From positions 7,006,001-7,070,000 of the forward strand of contig NC_060254.1 in assembly GCF_921293095.1 (NCBI RefSeq): DNA of 64,000 bases, given 5' to 3'. Shown one piece after another: positions 10,022-20,744 of the stretch. Source of the stretch: Ischnura elegans (Eukaryota; Arthropoda; Insecta; Odonata; Coenagrionidae). The notes under the pieces are model-generated. The model ran no database searches. It saw only the letters and a list, made by a program, of their open reading frames with translations, and had not been told where the DNA came from. A program made the translations under genes and the position numbers. Positions within the stretch are counted from its first letter, which is position 1; the number at the start of each line of letters is the position of its first letter.

Positions 10022-10183
10022 CTCTGCTTAGACCCATTGCCATGTCCTTGGTCCTGCTGTCTAATGGCTGAGGTCATTGCCATACCTCTTGGACCGCTGA
10101 GGTCAAGTGAGCGATCGGACAAATAACTGGGCAACTTCTTCGCCTCCTGCTCTTCGTGTTTGCCCATCTTAATCAGTCTCTCT
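10022..10183 (-). CDS. Candidate internal coding exon of the same unknown gene
   Basis: Minus strand. Branch-like TTACTAG and acceptor GCTGTGTACAG (ending 10184) precede a 162-base frame: RERLIKMGKHEEQEAKKL, then PSYLSDRSLDLSGPRGMAMT and SAIRQQDQGHGNGSKQ. It ends CAGAG at 10022, followed by the donor GTAAAT. Phase fits the next exon at 9917-9788 through a 104-base intron. Charged, low-hydrophobicity sequence; no domain is recognised. A further 5' exon might be 10448-10318, which ends AAAG/GTATTT; its phase works only with the alternative acceptor two bases downstream, and its own acceptor is poor. Confidence 0.5.
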
Positions 10184-10457
10184 CTGTACACAGCTAGTAA
10201 TTTAAATGTCATCATATGTATTAGATTGGCGGTTCAAATGATAGGAGAATAGTGAGAACTAAGTGATCACAATATCATATGTTGAAGCTGACGTTAATTT
10301 CACGGATATTTAAATACCTTTGGCAATTGTCAAGAAGGTCAAGGTGAATGGGTCAATCCTTTTTTCCTTGGGTAAACCCTCATCTTTTTTCCATCTTCCT
10401 CCCCAAAGACACCAACTAAGAGGGAAGTAGCCCAAGTCCTGTCCTCTTCTGCAGTTT

Positions 10458-10989
10458 GGATACTTTTGTATGCAGATTCAGTGCAGTATACCCCTACCAA
10501 GGTGTACCTCCCATCATGCGGTTAATGAATTCGGCGAATCTTGGCGAAGGAAAGATTAGACCGAAAGATATACTCTACAAGGAAAGATATGAATGCAACT
10601 ATATACTGTTAAGAATAAATTCTTCTAATACATACTTAAGCTTTCTTTGGGGGGTTGTAATAGCTCCATTAAAATAAAAGAGCTAAATAACACACTGAAT
10701 TCAACGCAATATGCTCTCTTTTGTCGTTCCGGCCCGAATCACTGTTTATTTATTTTAAGCATAACTTCATAGCAACAATGCAAAACGACCAATATAGGAG
10801 ACAGAGGAAACGTCAGTGGAACTGAGACGTACTCTCCGTGCACTCCCGCGGAGGAGTTACGGAAGCGTGTTTGGGTTTCAGGAATCTCGGAGAGTGAACC
10901 GGGAGCAGTGAAGCCACACGGAACGTATGGAACTCTCCGTTGACGCTACCTCTACGCTCAGGCAAGTGTTCGATTTTTACCAGGGTACT
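10458..10989. other. No recognisable gene; GC-richer patch near 10810-10970
   Basis: The first part is AT-rich. The patch around 10810-10970 is richer in G and C, with several ACTCTCCG and GAGAGT motifs in both orientations, but has no reading frame or known motif. Confidence 0.3.
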
Positions 10990-11277
10990 CAAATAAAATA
11001 CATTTTCGTCAGTCTTTTGCCTTTAATAATCCTTCGTCCTTCAATCCCGATGAGAGTAATTTGATGTCCATGAGTTCTAAATATTTTATATATGTTTCTC
11101 TGAGGCTTTGAAGGAGGATCTATTCCCTCTCTCCCCTCCCTGTCGCCACGCCACTGTCACGCCACTGTCATGAGACATCAATGCCTGATGGAGTCGAGGT
11201 AAAACTGGATGGCAGGAATGGAAAAGGAACACCACGAATAGACTACGTGGAACAGATTAAGGACGTGAATAAGAGAT
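10990..11277 (+). repeat. Dispersed repeat A, copy 2
   Basis: Direct repeat of 8485-8762, with a short internal duplication (CGCCACTGTCA appears twice near 11150-11170). It ends with the same retrotransposon C-terminal coding tail (GNGKGTPRIDYVEQIKDV type), slightly decayed. Confidence 0.7.
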
Positions 11278-11727
11278 ATACGTGCCGTGGCAGCTCGTGA
11301 GTGAAATGCTTGGGGGGCGCACTCCGCCGAGGGGTCATAAGTTTTTAATATTTTGTGTATTTTAGTGTGTTTATTAAGGAAAATTAAATTATTAAATTTT
11401 GTGACAGCATATGTTCCGTTTTTTCGAACAAAAATACCTAGTTTTCCTAATAAAGCTTGATTAATAAATACTAAATCAGTAGACTCTCGGTCATACGGAT
11501 CAGCTTAGCCCGGGCTCTCGATTGCACCGATCAATGATCTTGAAGAATAAAAATATATTTGCTGCGATATTTTACCAATACAAACGATAATACGTAACTT
11601 TGCGTTTTAGCGCCTACGTTATTTGCGCGGATATGACCGCAATAGACTTCTTTTTCGTTTTTCAATCATATTGCGTTATTTATCAAATCTATAGAATATT
11701 TGAAAATGAATGAGGTAGCAATGACAT

Positions 11728-11850
11728 TTGTATCACCTGAGGAGGGAGGGGAGTGTCAGTGACCTCCACAAGGCAAGAAACACTTCCAGATGCGCGCGCT
11801 TTCTTATTGCATCTGTAACCTTCGATCGCTGCTTTGTCGTTGTTTCTTGA
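11728..11850 (-). repeat. Repeat B, second copy, inverted
   Basis: Reverse complement matches 8823-8957; shared core TCACCTGAGGAGGGAGGGGA on the plus strand at about 11736. Confidence 0.7.
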
Positions 11851-14236
11851 ATACAGTATGATTTTAAATCAATAATAGGGTAGTTTCCTATTATTTTTTT
11901 ATTGCCTAAATCGAAAGGTTATTACTCCTGGAGTACGAATTTCACACTTTTAGATTTTTAAATGACGATATCTATTTTTCGCGATTAAATGAAAAGTGAA
12001 AAATTTCAAGCGCGCGAAAACGCGACGCGTAAGTAGGAATGATGGGAAAAAGTCCGTTCGACGCATTTCTGGTTCCCCCTCCCGCCTTGTGAGGTGACCT
12101 TGATCGAGGCTCTGAGCGCTGATAGGACGCAGGATGCTAGCGGGTAGCTGATTACCTTGCTGGCTGGTAGGGCTTGGCTTAAATAAGGTTTATTAATACC
12201 TTATCAAACGAAGAAAACTATCCGACCTTAGCCAGTTTTAATAGGTGATTATTAAGACATGTTTCCCTGAGCTCTGTGCCTCATGCATGCATTGGTAACC
12301 TCAGACGATGTATAACTCCTATCCTCTCGTGTAGAAACTAGGTCCCTGTGACGTCACGTGGAGTGGAATCGCATGGGCGCCAATCTGGCCTTTTTCAAAT
12401 GAGGATAAAATTTGACCCTTGCCATTCGTCTAAACCGGTATTTCAAAAACCAAATAATTTGTGTATAATGAATACACTAATGGTGGTAACGAATCGCAAT
12501 CAATGCCTTTCGTTTTCTTTGATGAAGGAAACTACCCTATTAAACATTTCTCACACATTTTTAACAAAATCTGAAATACTCTACTTACCTGTCTTTAGAT
12601 ATATTGCTTGTAGCAGAAGTCCATCTTCCTTTCCCTTTGTCCTGCAAAGTGATTAATTACACGTTCGTTGATATCAGCGCCGGGCAACAATTTTTTTCGA
12701 TTGAACACTTGGCAAGGGCACTAAGTCTATCTTATTTTATCGTGCTTCTAGTAAATGTCTTTATTCGTTTCATTGTTGAAAAACATCTTTCACTTTCTGC
12801 TGTTGCCATTTGTATGGTGCCGATGATCTGGAGTAGTTTAACTCATTCTGGGAGAACTTTTAGATTGTTGTCATAAATAAAATTAACAAGCCGCAATAAA
12901 CCGGTTGCCTTTGAAAAATTTCTTCTGCTGTATATAACTAGAAGTTCTTTTTTTCAGTTCCACTTTTTATAGTTTAAATAGTTTAGCTACGATTTCAAAT
13001 GCACCACAGAATAGAACCTACTTTCTTCCTAAGTGAGGAGGTACTAATACTTGTAGCCTTTAAAAAAGAAAAGGACTCTTATGATTGGGTTTACTTATTA
13101 AACAAGTGGCGACACAGAATAGGCCAACGAAAAATACGACCAAGAAGAACAAGGTGCCTCCACACAGAATTGGAACAATTTTTCCCTATTAAACTACACT
13201 TTCGATGAAAACAAAAAGGAGCACTGTTGATGAATTTAAATTGTCTTCTTGAATGTACACACAGCACTAAGAAACTTCTTAATCTGCAAGTACGCACAGT
13301 TAACTCCTCGAAAATGATGACTGAACTTATTTCACTCCGTTCTCTCCGAGAGTCTTGCCGTTACTATTAGGACGACTCTAGGGAGATATAAGCCGTGGTC
13401 CACTAATGCTGATTCAGCTGAGGGACGAATTTGAGGTTAGCAAAGGCATTTAAGCAAACAATAGACGTCACGGACCATCTCCTTGAGACTAAGATTCATA
13501 TGTGCTAAACTCACGAAACGCCAACGGGTCGCCCTTGGAATAAATGTGACTTCGAAATCATTGCCATGATAAAATAGAAAATAAATTCTAGATCGTAAAA
13601 GAAGACGACTGTGAGCCACAGATGGGAGCCTTAAGATCTCCACACTCATATAAACTCTTCGAAGCCACTTAAATCAGACCCAAGTGGACATTTTCCGTCA
13701 GACAGCTACCGCTCTGCCGCTGAAGGAATTAGGTGAACATGAACTACGTAATAGGACAAGGACGGCTAGAAAAATGATGAGCCTGTACTCAAAAGGTGCA
13801 TTGCACGCGGCACTTCTTGACATTCATTGAATGCCTCTATTTAAAGTCACGTTTTACGGGGTAAATCATGTTGAATCCTCCACCCTATCACGCACGCACC
13901 TATTCCCTAAATTATAAATCAGTTTGAATGTTACCTGATTTTTTCCAATACTGAAGGTCTTTTGATAAATTTATCTGAAGAATAGGTACCGCTCTTCTAA
14001 TCATCGGGAAGTTAGGACTACATTGTCAAGCCCTAAATATTATAATATTAGTTTCCCAATGGTTGTTGAAATTCGTATTTATAACAGAACTGTGGCAAAT
14101 ACTCGAGAATAGTTTTCCTGCGTCAAATACGGCCTTTAACTGGTTGGATTTCATGTGTTCCGGGATTCGAACGCCCGAAAATGCAAGCATAATGAGATAA
14201 TTTATTTTCTTTAGCAATTGCTAACAGAATTTAAAA
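11851..14236. other. Long stretch without recognisable genes
   Basis: AT-rich with several open frames of 60-100 codons (for example 12348-12656, 12604-12876, 12999-13208) that show no recognisable motif and no splice or codon support. No RNA gene or tandem repeat was seen. Confidence 0.4.
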
Positions 14237-14520
14237 TTAAAATCGTATGACTACACCCAGAACAATGACCATTCTGTTTCCGTAGGTCCCTATTCTATAG
14301 CAACACCAAGCAGGCGCCAGATTATACGCCCGCCGCTCCGGCCATCGCATCGATGCCAAAACACTCGTCGCTCTGCGCATGTCCGGACGACGTCCCAAGA
14401 CTCCCATAAGGCACAGCCTTAGACGCGTCATAGCACCAGCAGCCCCCAACACTTCCACTCTCCATACAACTGCATGGGGATGTATTGGGACGTTCTGGCC
14501 AGCGCCCCACGGCTACAAAT
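14237..14520. other. GC-rich island of unknown nature
   Basis: About 280 bases clearly richer in G+C than either flank, open in more than one frame on both strands (14379-14594 plus, 14322-14510 minus). No protein motif is recognised; a fragment of a repeat or an old exon is possible. Confidence 0.25.
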
Positions 14521-15459
14521 ATGAACTTTTCGCGCTATTTTTTCGTATTTTTCCTACACTCTCGATGCATGCGATTGAAAATAACTTCGATTAATTAGAT
14601 GTATAATATTAATTAATGGATATTTATTTTTTTTCAAATCTTTGGGAGGAGCGGCGTCCGAGAGTCCTTATGGGCAAGATGCCACTGCATGGGGGTGAGC
14701 TTGGTAAGGTCCTCAAATATGCGAAACCGTTGCAGAAACTTATCAATATCGTCAGCAGCAGCAATCGAGAAATGATAAAAGATGGAGAAGAAGAAGGCAA
14801 TGAATGTTAGGACATGGAATTGGAGGATATATTTTTTGGGACTACGTGAAGTGAGGTGGAAGAATAGTGGACTACTGAAATGATGGGTATGGGGTGATAT
14901 ATGTGGTGGGGAGGAAAGTCAACGAGGTGTAGCTTTAGTATTATACGGGCAAATGGGTTAGAGAATGATAGATATAGATCAGGTAAGAGGTAGGATTTTG
15001 GATAGGAAATTGAGGTGCAACTCATCAACCTTGCGACAATTCAAGTTTACATGTCCACTAGCAGTCATAGGGAGGGAGAAGTGGACGAAGCGTATGAATA
15101 ACTCTAGGAAATAATTAGAGATCTCCCATGTAGGAAAAATCTAGTAGTGATGGGGGAATGGAACGCTTAGTCTGGGAAGGGAGGGATGGAAATTAAAATA
15201 GGGGACTGGATTTGGAATGCAGAATGACAGGGAGGAGAAAGCAGCAGAATTTTGCCTTGAGAAAAAAGTTGTTCATCACAAACACATGGTTCAATCATCA
15301 TATGAGGTACACATGGAAGAGTCCAGAGGATATGGAGAGATATCAAATAGACTCTATAGGACAAATAGGCTATATAGGACAGAGATTTAGGAAAAGTGTG
15401 AAAAACTCACTTAGCTTCACTGCGGCCGATAAGGATTCAGACCATAACCTAATACTTAT

Positions 15460-15715
15460 GCTACCGCCGAAAGGCAGCACCGCCTGGAGGGAGATAGGCG
15501 GAGGGCCCTTGGCGCCGGCTGGGTAACAGGACTGTAGGGAATTGTTACCCTTATCCAAAAAGTTGCGTTCCGGAGCCCACACGAGGTAGACATGCCAGCC
15601 GTAGTGCGAACCTGTGACTTAATCCGCAGCCATCGCGATTCACCAATTCTCTGAGTGCAACTCACTTGTATTCGTGGCTTAATTGTTCATTGCTACACAG
15701 GGTGTAGTTATTTTG
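15460..15715. mobile_element. GC-rich insertion inside the retrotransposon, SINE-like
   Basis: Breaks the endonuclease just after DSDHNLILM. The inserted sequence is GC-rich (GGAGGGAGATAGGCGGAGGG). On the minus strand it contains CAGGTTCGCACTACGG, which resembles a tRNA-type B box, so a tRNA-derived SINE is possible; no clear A box was seen. Confidence 0.4.
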
Positions 15716-15822
15716 CGCGAAATAACCCTTGAAGACCCTAAAGGGATTATGAAGGAAGCATGTCAAGAGCAAGTGGAGAATAGTATCCAGGAGGTTAAAG
15801 ATATAGACACTGCAGGAAGGGT

Positions 15823-16120
15823 AAAAGGGGGAGATGAACCCCCACCAGAGCATAGAGAAATTTTTAAGTTTAATCCATTTTAATTAATTGGATTAATATT
15901 ACTAATAGGATAGTGTAAGTATTGATAATAAATCCCCCAGAAAGCCGTAAAACTCACCATTTTGAACCATTTATCTTAAAAATATTTCTGGGAGAGGGCC
16001 CCCACACCTCCCGCTTACCCTTGCGGGTATTCTATACCCCAAGACCCAACAGTATTAGTTGCACCTAAACCCCCCCCCCCCCTAGCCTAAATTCTTTGCC
16101 GCACCCCTCGGTATAATAAT
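15823..16120. repeat. C-tract bounded non-autonomous repeat, copy 1
   Basis: Shares AGAGAAATTTTTAAGTTT, GTTGCACCTAAACCCCCC and GC.CCCCT ends with 17905-18198. It splits the linker of the retrotransposon between ..DTAGRVK and AAEKSIG.., so it inserted after that element. Confidence 0.65.
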
Positions 16121-16965
16121 CTTAAAACTGTAATAATCAAAGCGGCAGAGAAGTCAATTGGATATGTGAGAGTAGACGGATAAAGAAGCCGTGGATTGTG
16201 GAGGAAATGATAAAAGAAATGGGGGAGAGAAGGAAGTGGAAGAATGTGGACATAGAGCAGAGTACGAGGATGTATGGGCAAATAAATAATCGATTACAGT
16301 GTGGAACTAAGAGGGCAAGGGGGGCTTGGTGGAAAAGACTGTGAGGAAATTGAAAACTTTCAGAAGGAAGGAAGGAGAGGTAGGCATGTAGTAGGCCAAG
16401 GTTGCATTACTTTAGGGTAGCAAATGAAGGCAAGCGATGTCAAAAATCAAGGCTACAGATGGAAGGATTCTCACTGAGCAGGACGAGGTACGGAGTAGAT
16501 GGAAGGAATACCTAGAGGATCTGTATGACGAAAGGAACAGACCGGAGAGATTGACTTCCGAAGAGGAAAGTGTCGTGGAGGAGGATAATCTTGGGCCGGA
16601 GATATTAGACGCATGAATCAAGAGAGTGCTTCGTGATGCAAAGGCGAGGAAAGCATCGGGCGAGGACAATGTATGTATCATTTGAGCTTCAGAAGAATAT
16701 GGGGAGAGATAGCAAGAAAGGGTTTTTGAAGCTAGGACGCAGGATCTAACTGTTCGGAGCTAATTAGAGGATCGTTATGTAAGAGTTTAATGAAATGGTT
16801 AGGGAATAGTCTTATTTGAAGTATAGTGCTTTACGGTGCAGGCACATGGACACTAAGGAGGGAGGACGAGAGAATATTTGAGGCGTTCGAGATGTGGGTG
16901 TGGAGAAGAATGGAGAAGGTGAAGTGGACGGAGATGTGAGGAACGAGAAAGTGGTGGACATGGGG

Positions 16966-17904
16966 TGCGGTCCAATGAATGCTACTTTCGCTACCAGACG
17001 CTACAGACGGAAGTGCTCCGGAGCACCCTTCCATAGGCGCTACGTTCGCTACGAGAATTTCTTTTCGGACCGGTCAGGAGCGAAGTCAAAATGGCGGAAA
17101 TGAACGAGGGCGGGAAAATTGGGATTATGAAATCGAAGATATGGTTTTAATTGCGAAGTGAGGCGATTATGGTCATTGAATATTAATAAATATGTTCGAA
17201 TATCATTTAAATGAATTTTACTTCCCAATATCGAGGTTCCACAAAGTAAAACAAGAAACTTTGTACCGTATTTCTTACACCTACCCTCGCCTACCCCTTC
17301 TAATTGAAACTCATTACCCTAGCAAAGGAAAAAGTAGGTACTCTACCGTTTTCTCACTTGAAACATATTAACTTATTATGGCTAACGACGAATATGAAAC
17401 ATTAATCCATCCCATTTGTATCCTACTTTTATTCAGATTTTAATTTATGGCATGAATTGATGTGTCGATATATGTTCTTACAATCCTTTCCTGTAGTACA
17501 TGTCCCATTTAATAATTTTTTGTTGTCTTTTGAATATAAAGGCTTCTTCCAGAGACATTTGAGTTCATTTTGGGGGAGATACGAGGATGTCTATTCGGAG
17601 AGATAGTGCTTGCTATCTATTTATTTAAATCACTATTAAATTTACATCTATTTACTATGTGCGCCTATTCCGTTTCTTCGTAGTCACCTTCACAGAAAAA
17701 AGGCGGCCACATCCAGCGTCCAACAGTTTCAACGTGAGTAAACTCTCCATTGCCTCAGTGAATTCCCTTCGAATTTCCACCAAAAAATGACTCGCTCCTC
17801 CGCAGACCCTAGTTTTCACGGGAGCGTCGGAGCGAGGCAGGAAACGGGTGTGTGACGCTTTCCGTGACGTCACACCTTAACCTGTAGCGCTCCGTAGCGA
17901 ATAA
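16966..17904. other. No recognisable gene
   Basis: Two GC-richer patches (16980-17110 and 17680-17910) surround AT-rich sequence. Short GCTAC and GTAGCG motifs occur in both, but no clean terminal repeat or coding motif was established. Confidence 0.3.
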
Positions 17905-18198
17905 CGGAGGGGGGGTGGGGTTTGGGGGTTAAAACCCCCCCTAAGGCTGAGAGAAATTTTTAAGTTTGATCCATTTTACTTAATTTGATTGATATTACTA
18001 ATAGAATAGTGTAAGGATTAATAAAATATCCCTCACAAAGCCGTAGAACTCACAATTTTGAACCTTTTATCTTAAAATTCCGCAATTTATTAATCTCGCA
18101 CCTACCGATTACCCTGGTGGGTAGTCCCTACCCCCACACACCTCGGTGTTAGTTGCACCTAAACCCCCCCAGCCTTAATTCCTAGCTGCGCCCCTGTT
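17905..18198. repeat. C-tract bounded non-autonomous repeat, copy 2
   Basis: Second copy of the repeat at 15823-16120. It starts in a G/C tract (about 17908-17942), continues GAGAGAAATTTTTAAGTTTG and ends GTTGCACCTAAACCCCCC followed by GCTGCGCCCC. Confidence 0.65.
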
Positions 18199-18957
18199 AA
18201 GTAGTGCCTCCCAACGATGTAAGAAATGTCTAATCTCCATGTAATGAGAACGAAAAACACTAAAAAGTTTCCGCGCAAATTTTATGTTGACCGACCAAGT
18301 TTTGGCACTCTGAGCCTCTATCAAGGTTAATCGCCTCTTGATGGATGTGAAATCACCTGTTTTGTACCAGACATCCCTCCGTGCATAGATGGATTTAAAG
18401 GGGGGGCACTTGCCTCCCTCCCCAATCCAGACGCTCGAAATGGGCAAAATTTTATTCTATAATCCAGTTATAAATACGTTCGTTTTGTTTTCTGTAATAC
18501 AGATCCTCAATAATTCAATTACATATTAATAACTTACGTATTAAAATTAAGGGAATATTTCGAGCTATAATTGTATACTGAGTTAGTCTCAAATATAAGA
18601 AAATCGTTTGCCTGTTAGACCCTTGTGACCCCCAGAAAAAATATCCTGGACCCGCCCTTGTCTCCATGCCTTGTGCATCAACAACTGTTTCTATGATAAC
18701 TGTCACCAACGGCTGTTCCCTTTCCACGTATGCATTTATGCCATTCTGAATCCCCCGAACCTCCCTATGCATGGCCTCCTAACCTTGCTGCCCTTCTCCC
18801 TACCCCTGTGATACCCGGAACAAATAGATTTTTTAAAGAGGCTTCCTGTATCTCCATAATGACATAGTGCCGAAACCAGGTCGGTTAACGTTAAAATTTT
18901 GGGAAACTTACTTAATGTCTTTCATTCTCATCCCATGCCTCTCAATGACTTCTGTTG
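18199..18957. other. No recognisable gene
   Basis: Short frames on the minus strand (18175-18447, 18515-18772) carry no known motif. Phrases such as CCTGGACCCGCCCTTG at 18645 suggest old repeat sequence. Confidence 0.3.
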
Positions 18958-19170
18958 TCAAAATACCCGAGTACATCCTATCACGCGCTGTCCACCAAAT
19001 TTATTTGTGAGATAATTAAGGGCAGCTTCCAGCGAGACGTCCTACTTCAGTCAGATGCTCCACATCCATACTCGCCCGTGATGGGCCTGCAGTGATGCCT
19101 AATGCTACACGGCGGCAGCTGGGCATTGCTAAAAGGAACAGGATTTCATGGGCTCTCATGGCCAATAAAA
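18958..19170 (+). repeat. Direct repeat C, copy 1
   Basis: About 210 bases matching 19518-19722: shared TCAAAATACCCGA.TACAT, GTGAGATAAT, GGCAGCTTC, GTGCAGTGATGC and ATGGGCTCTCATGCC-like blocks in the same order. Confidence 0.65.
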
Positions 19171-19429
19171 ATTAAATATAAGTGTCAATAAAAATCGACT
19201 CATATTCGTATGAAATGGTATTTGGAGGAGACCACCGATATCAGAGGGTATTGGCGCCATGAGGGAAGGGAAGGTAGACAGATAAGTAGCGATACCATCC
19301 TACCTAGCGACGGCATTAGCCTACCTATAGCCGCCAATGGCACCACGGTTAAACGTCCCATCCGACGGACGGAGTGTTGCGCTTGAAATGTAGTCCACAC
19401 ATCATACAAGCAGGAATCGGCCATTCTTT

Positions 19430-19515
19430 GAAACTTCACTGCCACTGCTGGGATTTGAAGCAGAGGCCACGGGGTAGGAAGCCAGTGCTCAAGCCATCAC
19501 ACCAACCCGAACCTT
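19430..19515 (-). repeat. tRNA-derived SINE-like sequence
   Basis: Minus strand reads GGTTGGTGTGATGGCTTGAG..CACTGG (A-box-like TGGCTTGAGCAC) and, after the appropriate spacing, CTCTGCTTCAAATCCCAGC (B-box-like). There is no proper acceptor stem, so this is a tRNA-derived repeat rather than a tRNA gene. It lies between the two copies of direct repeat C. Confidence 0.55.
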
Positions 19516-19517
19516 TT

Positions 19518-19722
19518 GTGTCAAAATACCCGACTACATACTCGCACGATCTGTCCTACAAAACCTTCGTGAGATAATGATAGGCAGCTTCGAGAGAGAG
19601 GTGCAACTTCAGCCAGAGGCTGCACACGATCATGGTGGACGTGCAGTGATGCATTATGCTAATTTGTTGTAGCTGGCAACAATAAAAAGAACGGAGTCAC
19701 ATGGGCTCTCATGCCATAAAAT
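19518..19722 (+). repeat. Direct repeat C, copy 2
   Basis: Second copy of 18958-19170, about 560 bases downstream and moderately diverged. Confidence 0.65.
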
Positions 19723-20744
19723 ATAAAAATGAATTCCATCAAAATTAAATTTCTTGAGGCTATTTCAGTTGATTTAAAATAGTTAAATTTATTAACACGC
19801 GACGCGAGTAATGTCAAAAATTACACGGTGGGAAACCCGAGTAGACTTCCAAGATTCTGTACGCCGGAAAATATATAATTGGAAGTCTGCTTGACTACAG
19901 AGAGAATGCACCAACTCCAAAAGAAATTACTCAAAATATGGTATAAGTTATTCCCCACCACTTAATGATTTGCTTACTCCTTTCACTGAGAGAAGTTCAT
20001 TGGCATTCTTCCGTAAATAGGCGTATATTGAATTCGGATAGGCGATCCATTCGCAATATGTGAATGGCCAAGGCTGCACAAGTTATGGAAGTCAAAGAAG
20101 AATCAGAGTGGTCGAAGTGTGAGGCAAGGCTTTCCATCCAGATTTTTCATTTTTATACTGAGGAAATTATGCGGGAGGCACGGGATGAGCTCAGAAGTGT
20201 TTCCCCACCACAAAATTCTTTCCTGGCACCCAAAAAATACAATATAACCTCACAGACCTCTATCCAATCATCAACACAAACCATACTACATCCAGTCTCC
20301 TCCTTTCCACCACATACGGGCACCCTACCTGCGGAACATATTCAGATCCACCCGCTAGTCTCCCCCTTTCTCCATCCCTCCAACCGCTGAAGATGCAAAT
20401 GCTGCTTCATGTCCCACCCCTCCTACTTACCAGGGATCAAAAATTCATACTCTCCTCTCTGCTACATATCCTCCAATGAGGTGTACCGCCTATCCTGTAA
20501 TTTTTCCCTGCCCATTGCATTGAAGAATGCACCACACATGCATTTATTCTCCCACTCCTCTACACCGCTGAAGACTGCTACAAGAGAGGCCTGCACAAGT
20601 TCACTCTCTAAGACTCTAGTTCTAGAAGACTGGGGAAAGGTCTGAAATACATTTGTTAGTGTCCCATTTTGTGTTTTTCTATGTTTTGAAATGTAGGTGT
20701 TAAAAGAAATGTGCAATTATTCGAGGGTGGATCAGGAAGGTTTC
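19723..20744. other. No recognisable gene
   Basis: Open frames at 20064-20390 and 20409-20645 are rich in Ser/Pro/His from C-rich sequence and show no motif. They lead directly into the minisatellite and share its ACACA/CTCC bias. Confidence 0.35.

Larger units (their letters stand above)
14620..16965 (+). mobile_element. Decayed endonuclease-RT retrotransposon with two nested insertions
   Basis: Homology can be followed in order despite many frameshifts and stops: start of the endonuclease around 14790 (MNVRTWN..), VRWKNSGLL and ESQRGVALVLYGQMG (about 14850-14960), VVMG.WNA (about 15150), TWFNHH.RYTWKSPEDMERY (about 15285-15340), ADKDSDHNLILM (about 15425-15460), linker KEACQEQVENSIQEVKDI (15750-15810), AAEKSIGYVR (about 16143), TDGRILTEQDEVRSRWKEYL (about 16455-16515), EEDNLGPEILDA and ARKASGEDNV (16575-16670), then LYGAGTWTLRREDERIFEAF and EMWVWRRMEKVKWTEM (16830-16940). 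The central RT, including the catalytic motif, is deleted between about 16690 and 16760. Two inserts interrupt it, at about 15460-15715 and 15823-16120. Confidence 0.85.

Noticed and set aside
16980..17905. Possible inverted-repeat element between two GC-rich patches
   Set aside because: Shared GCTAC/GTAGC words are too short, and no matching termini could be aligned.
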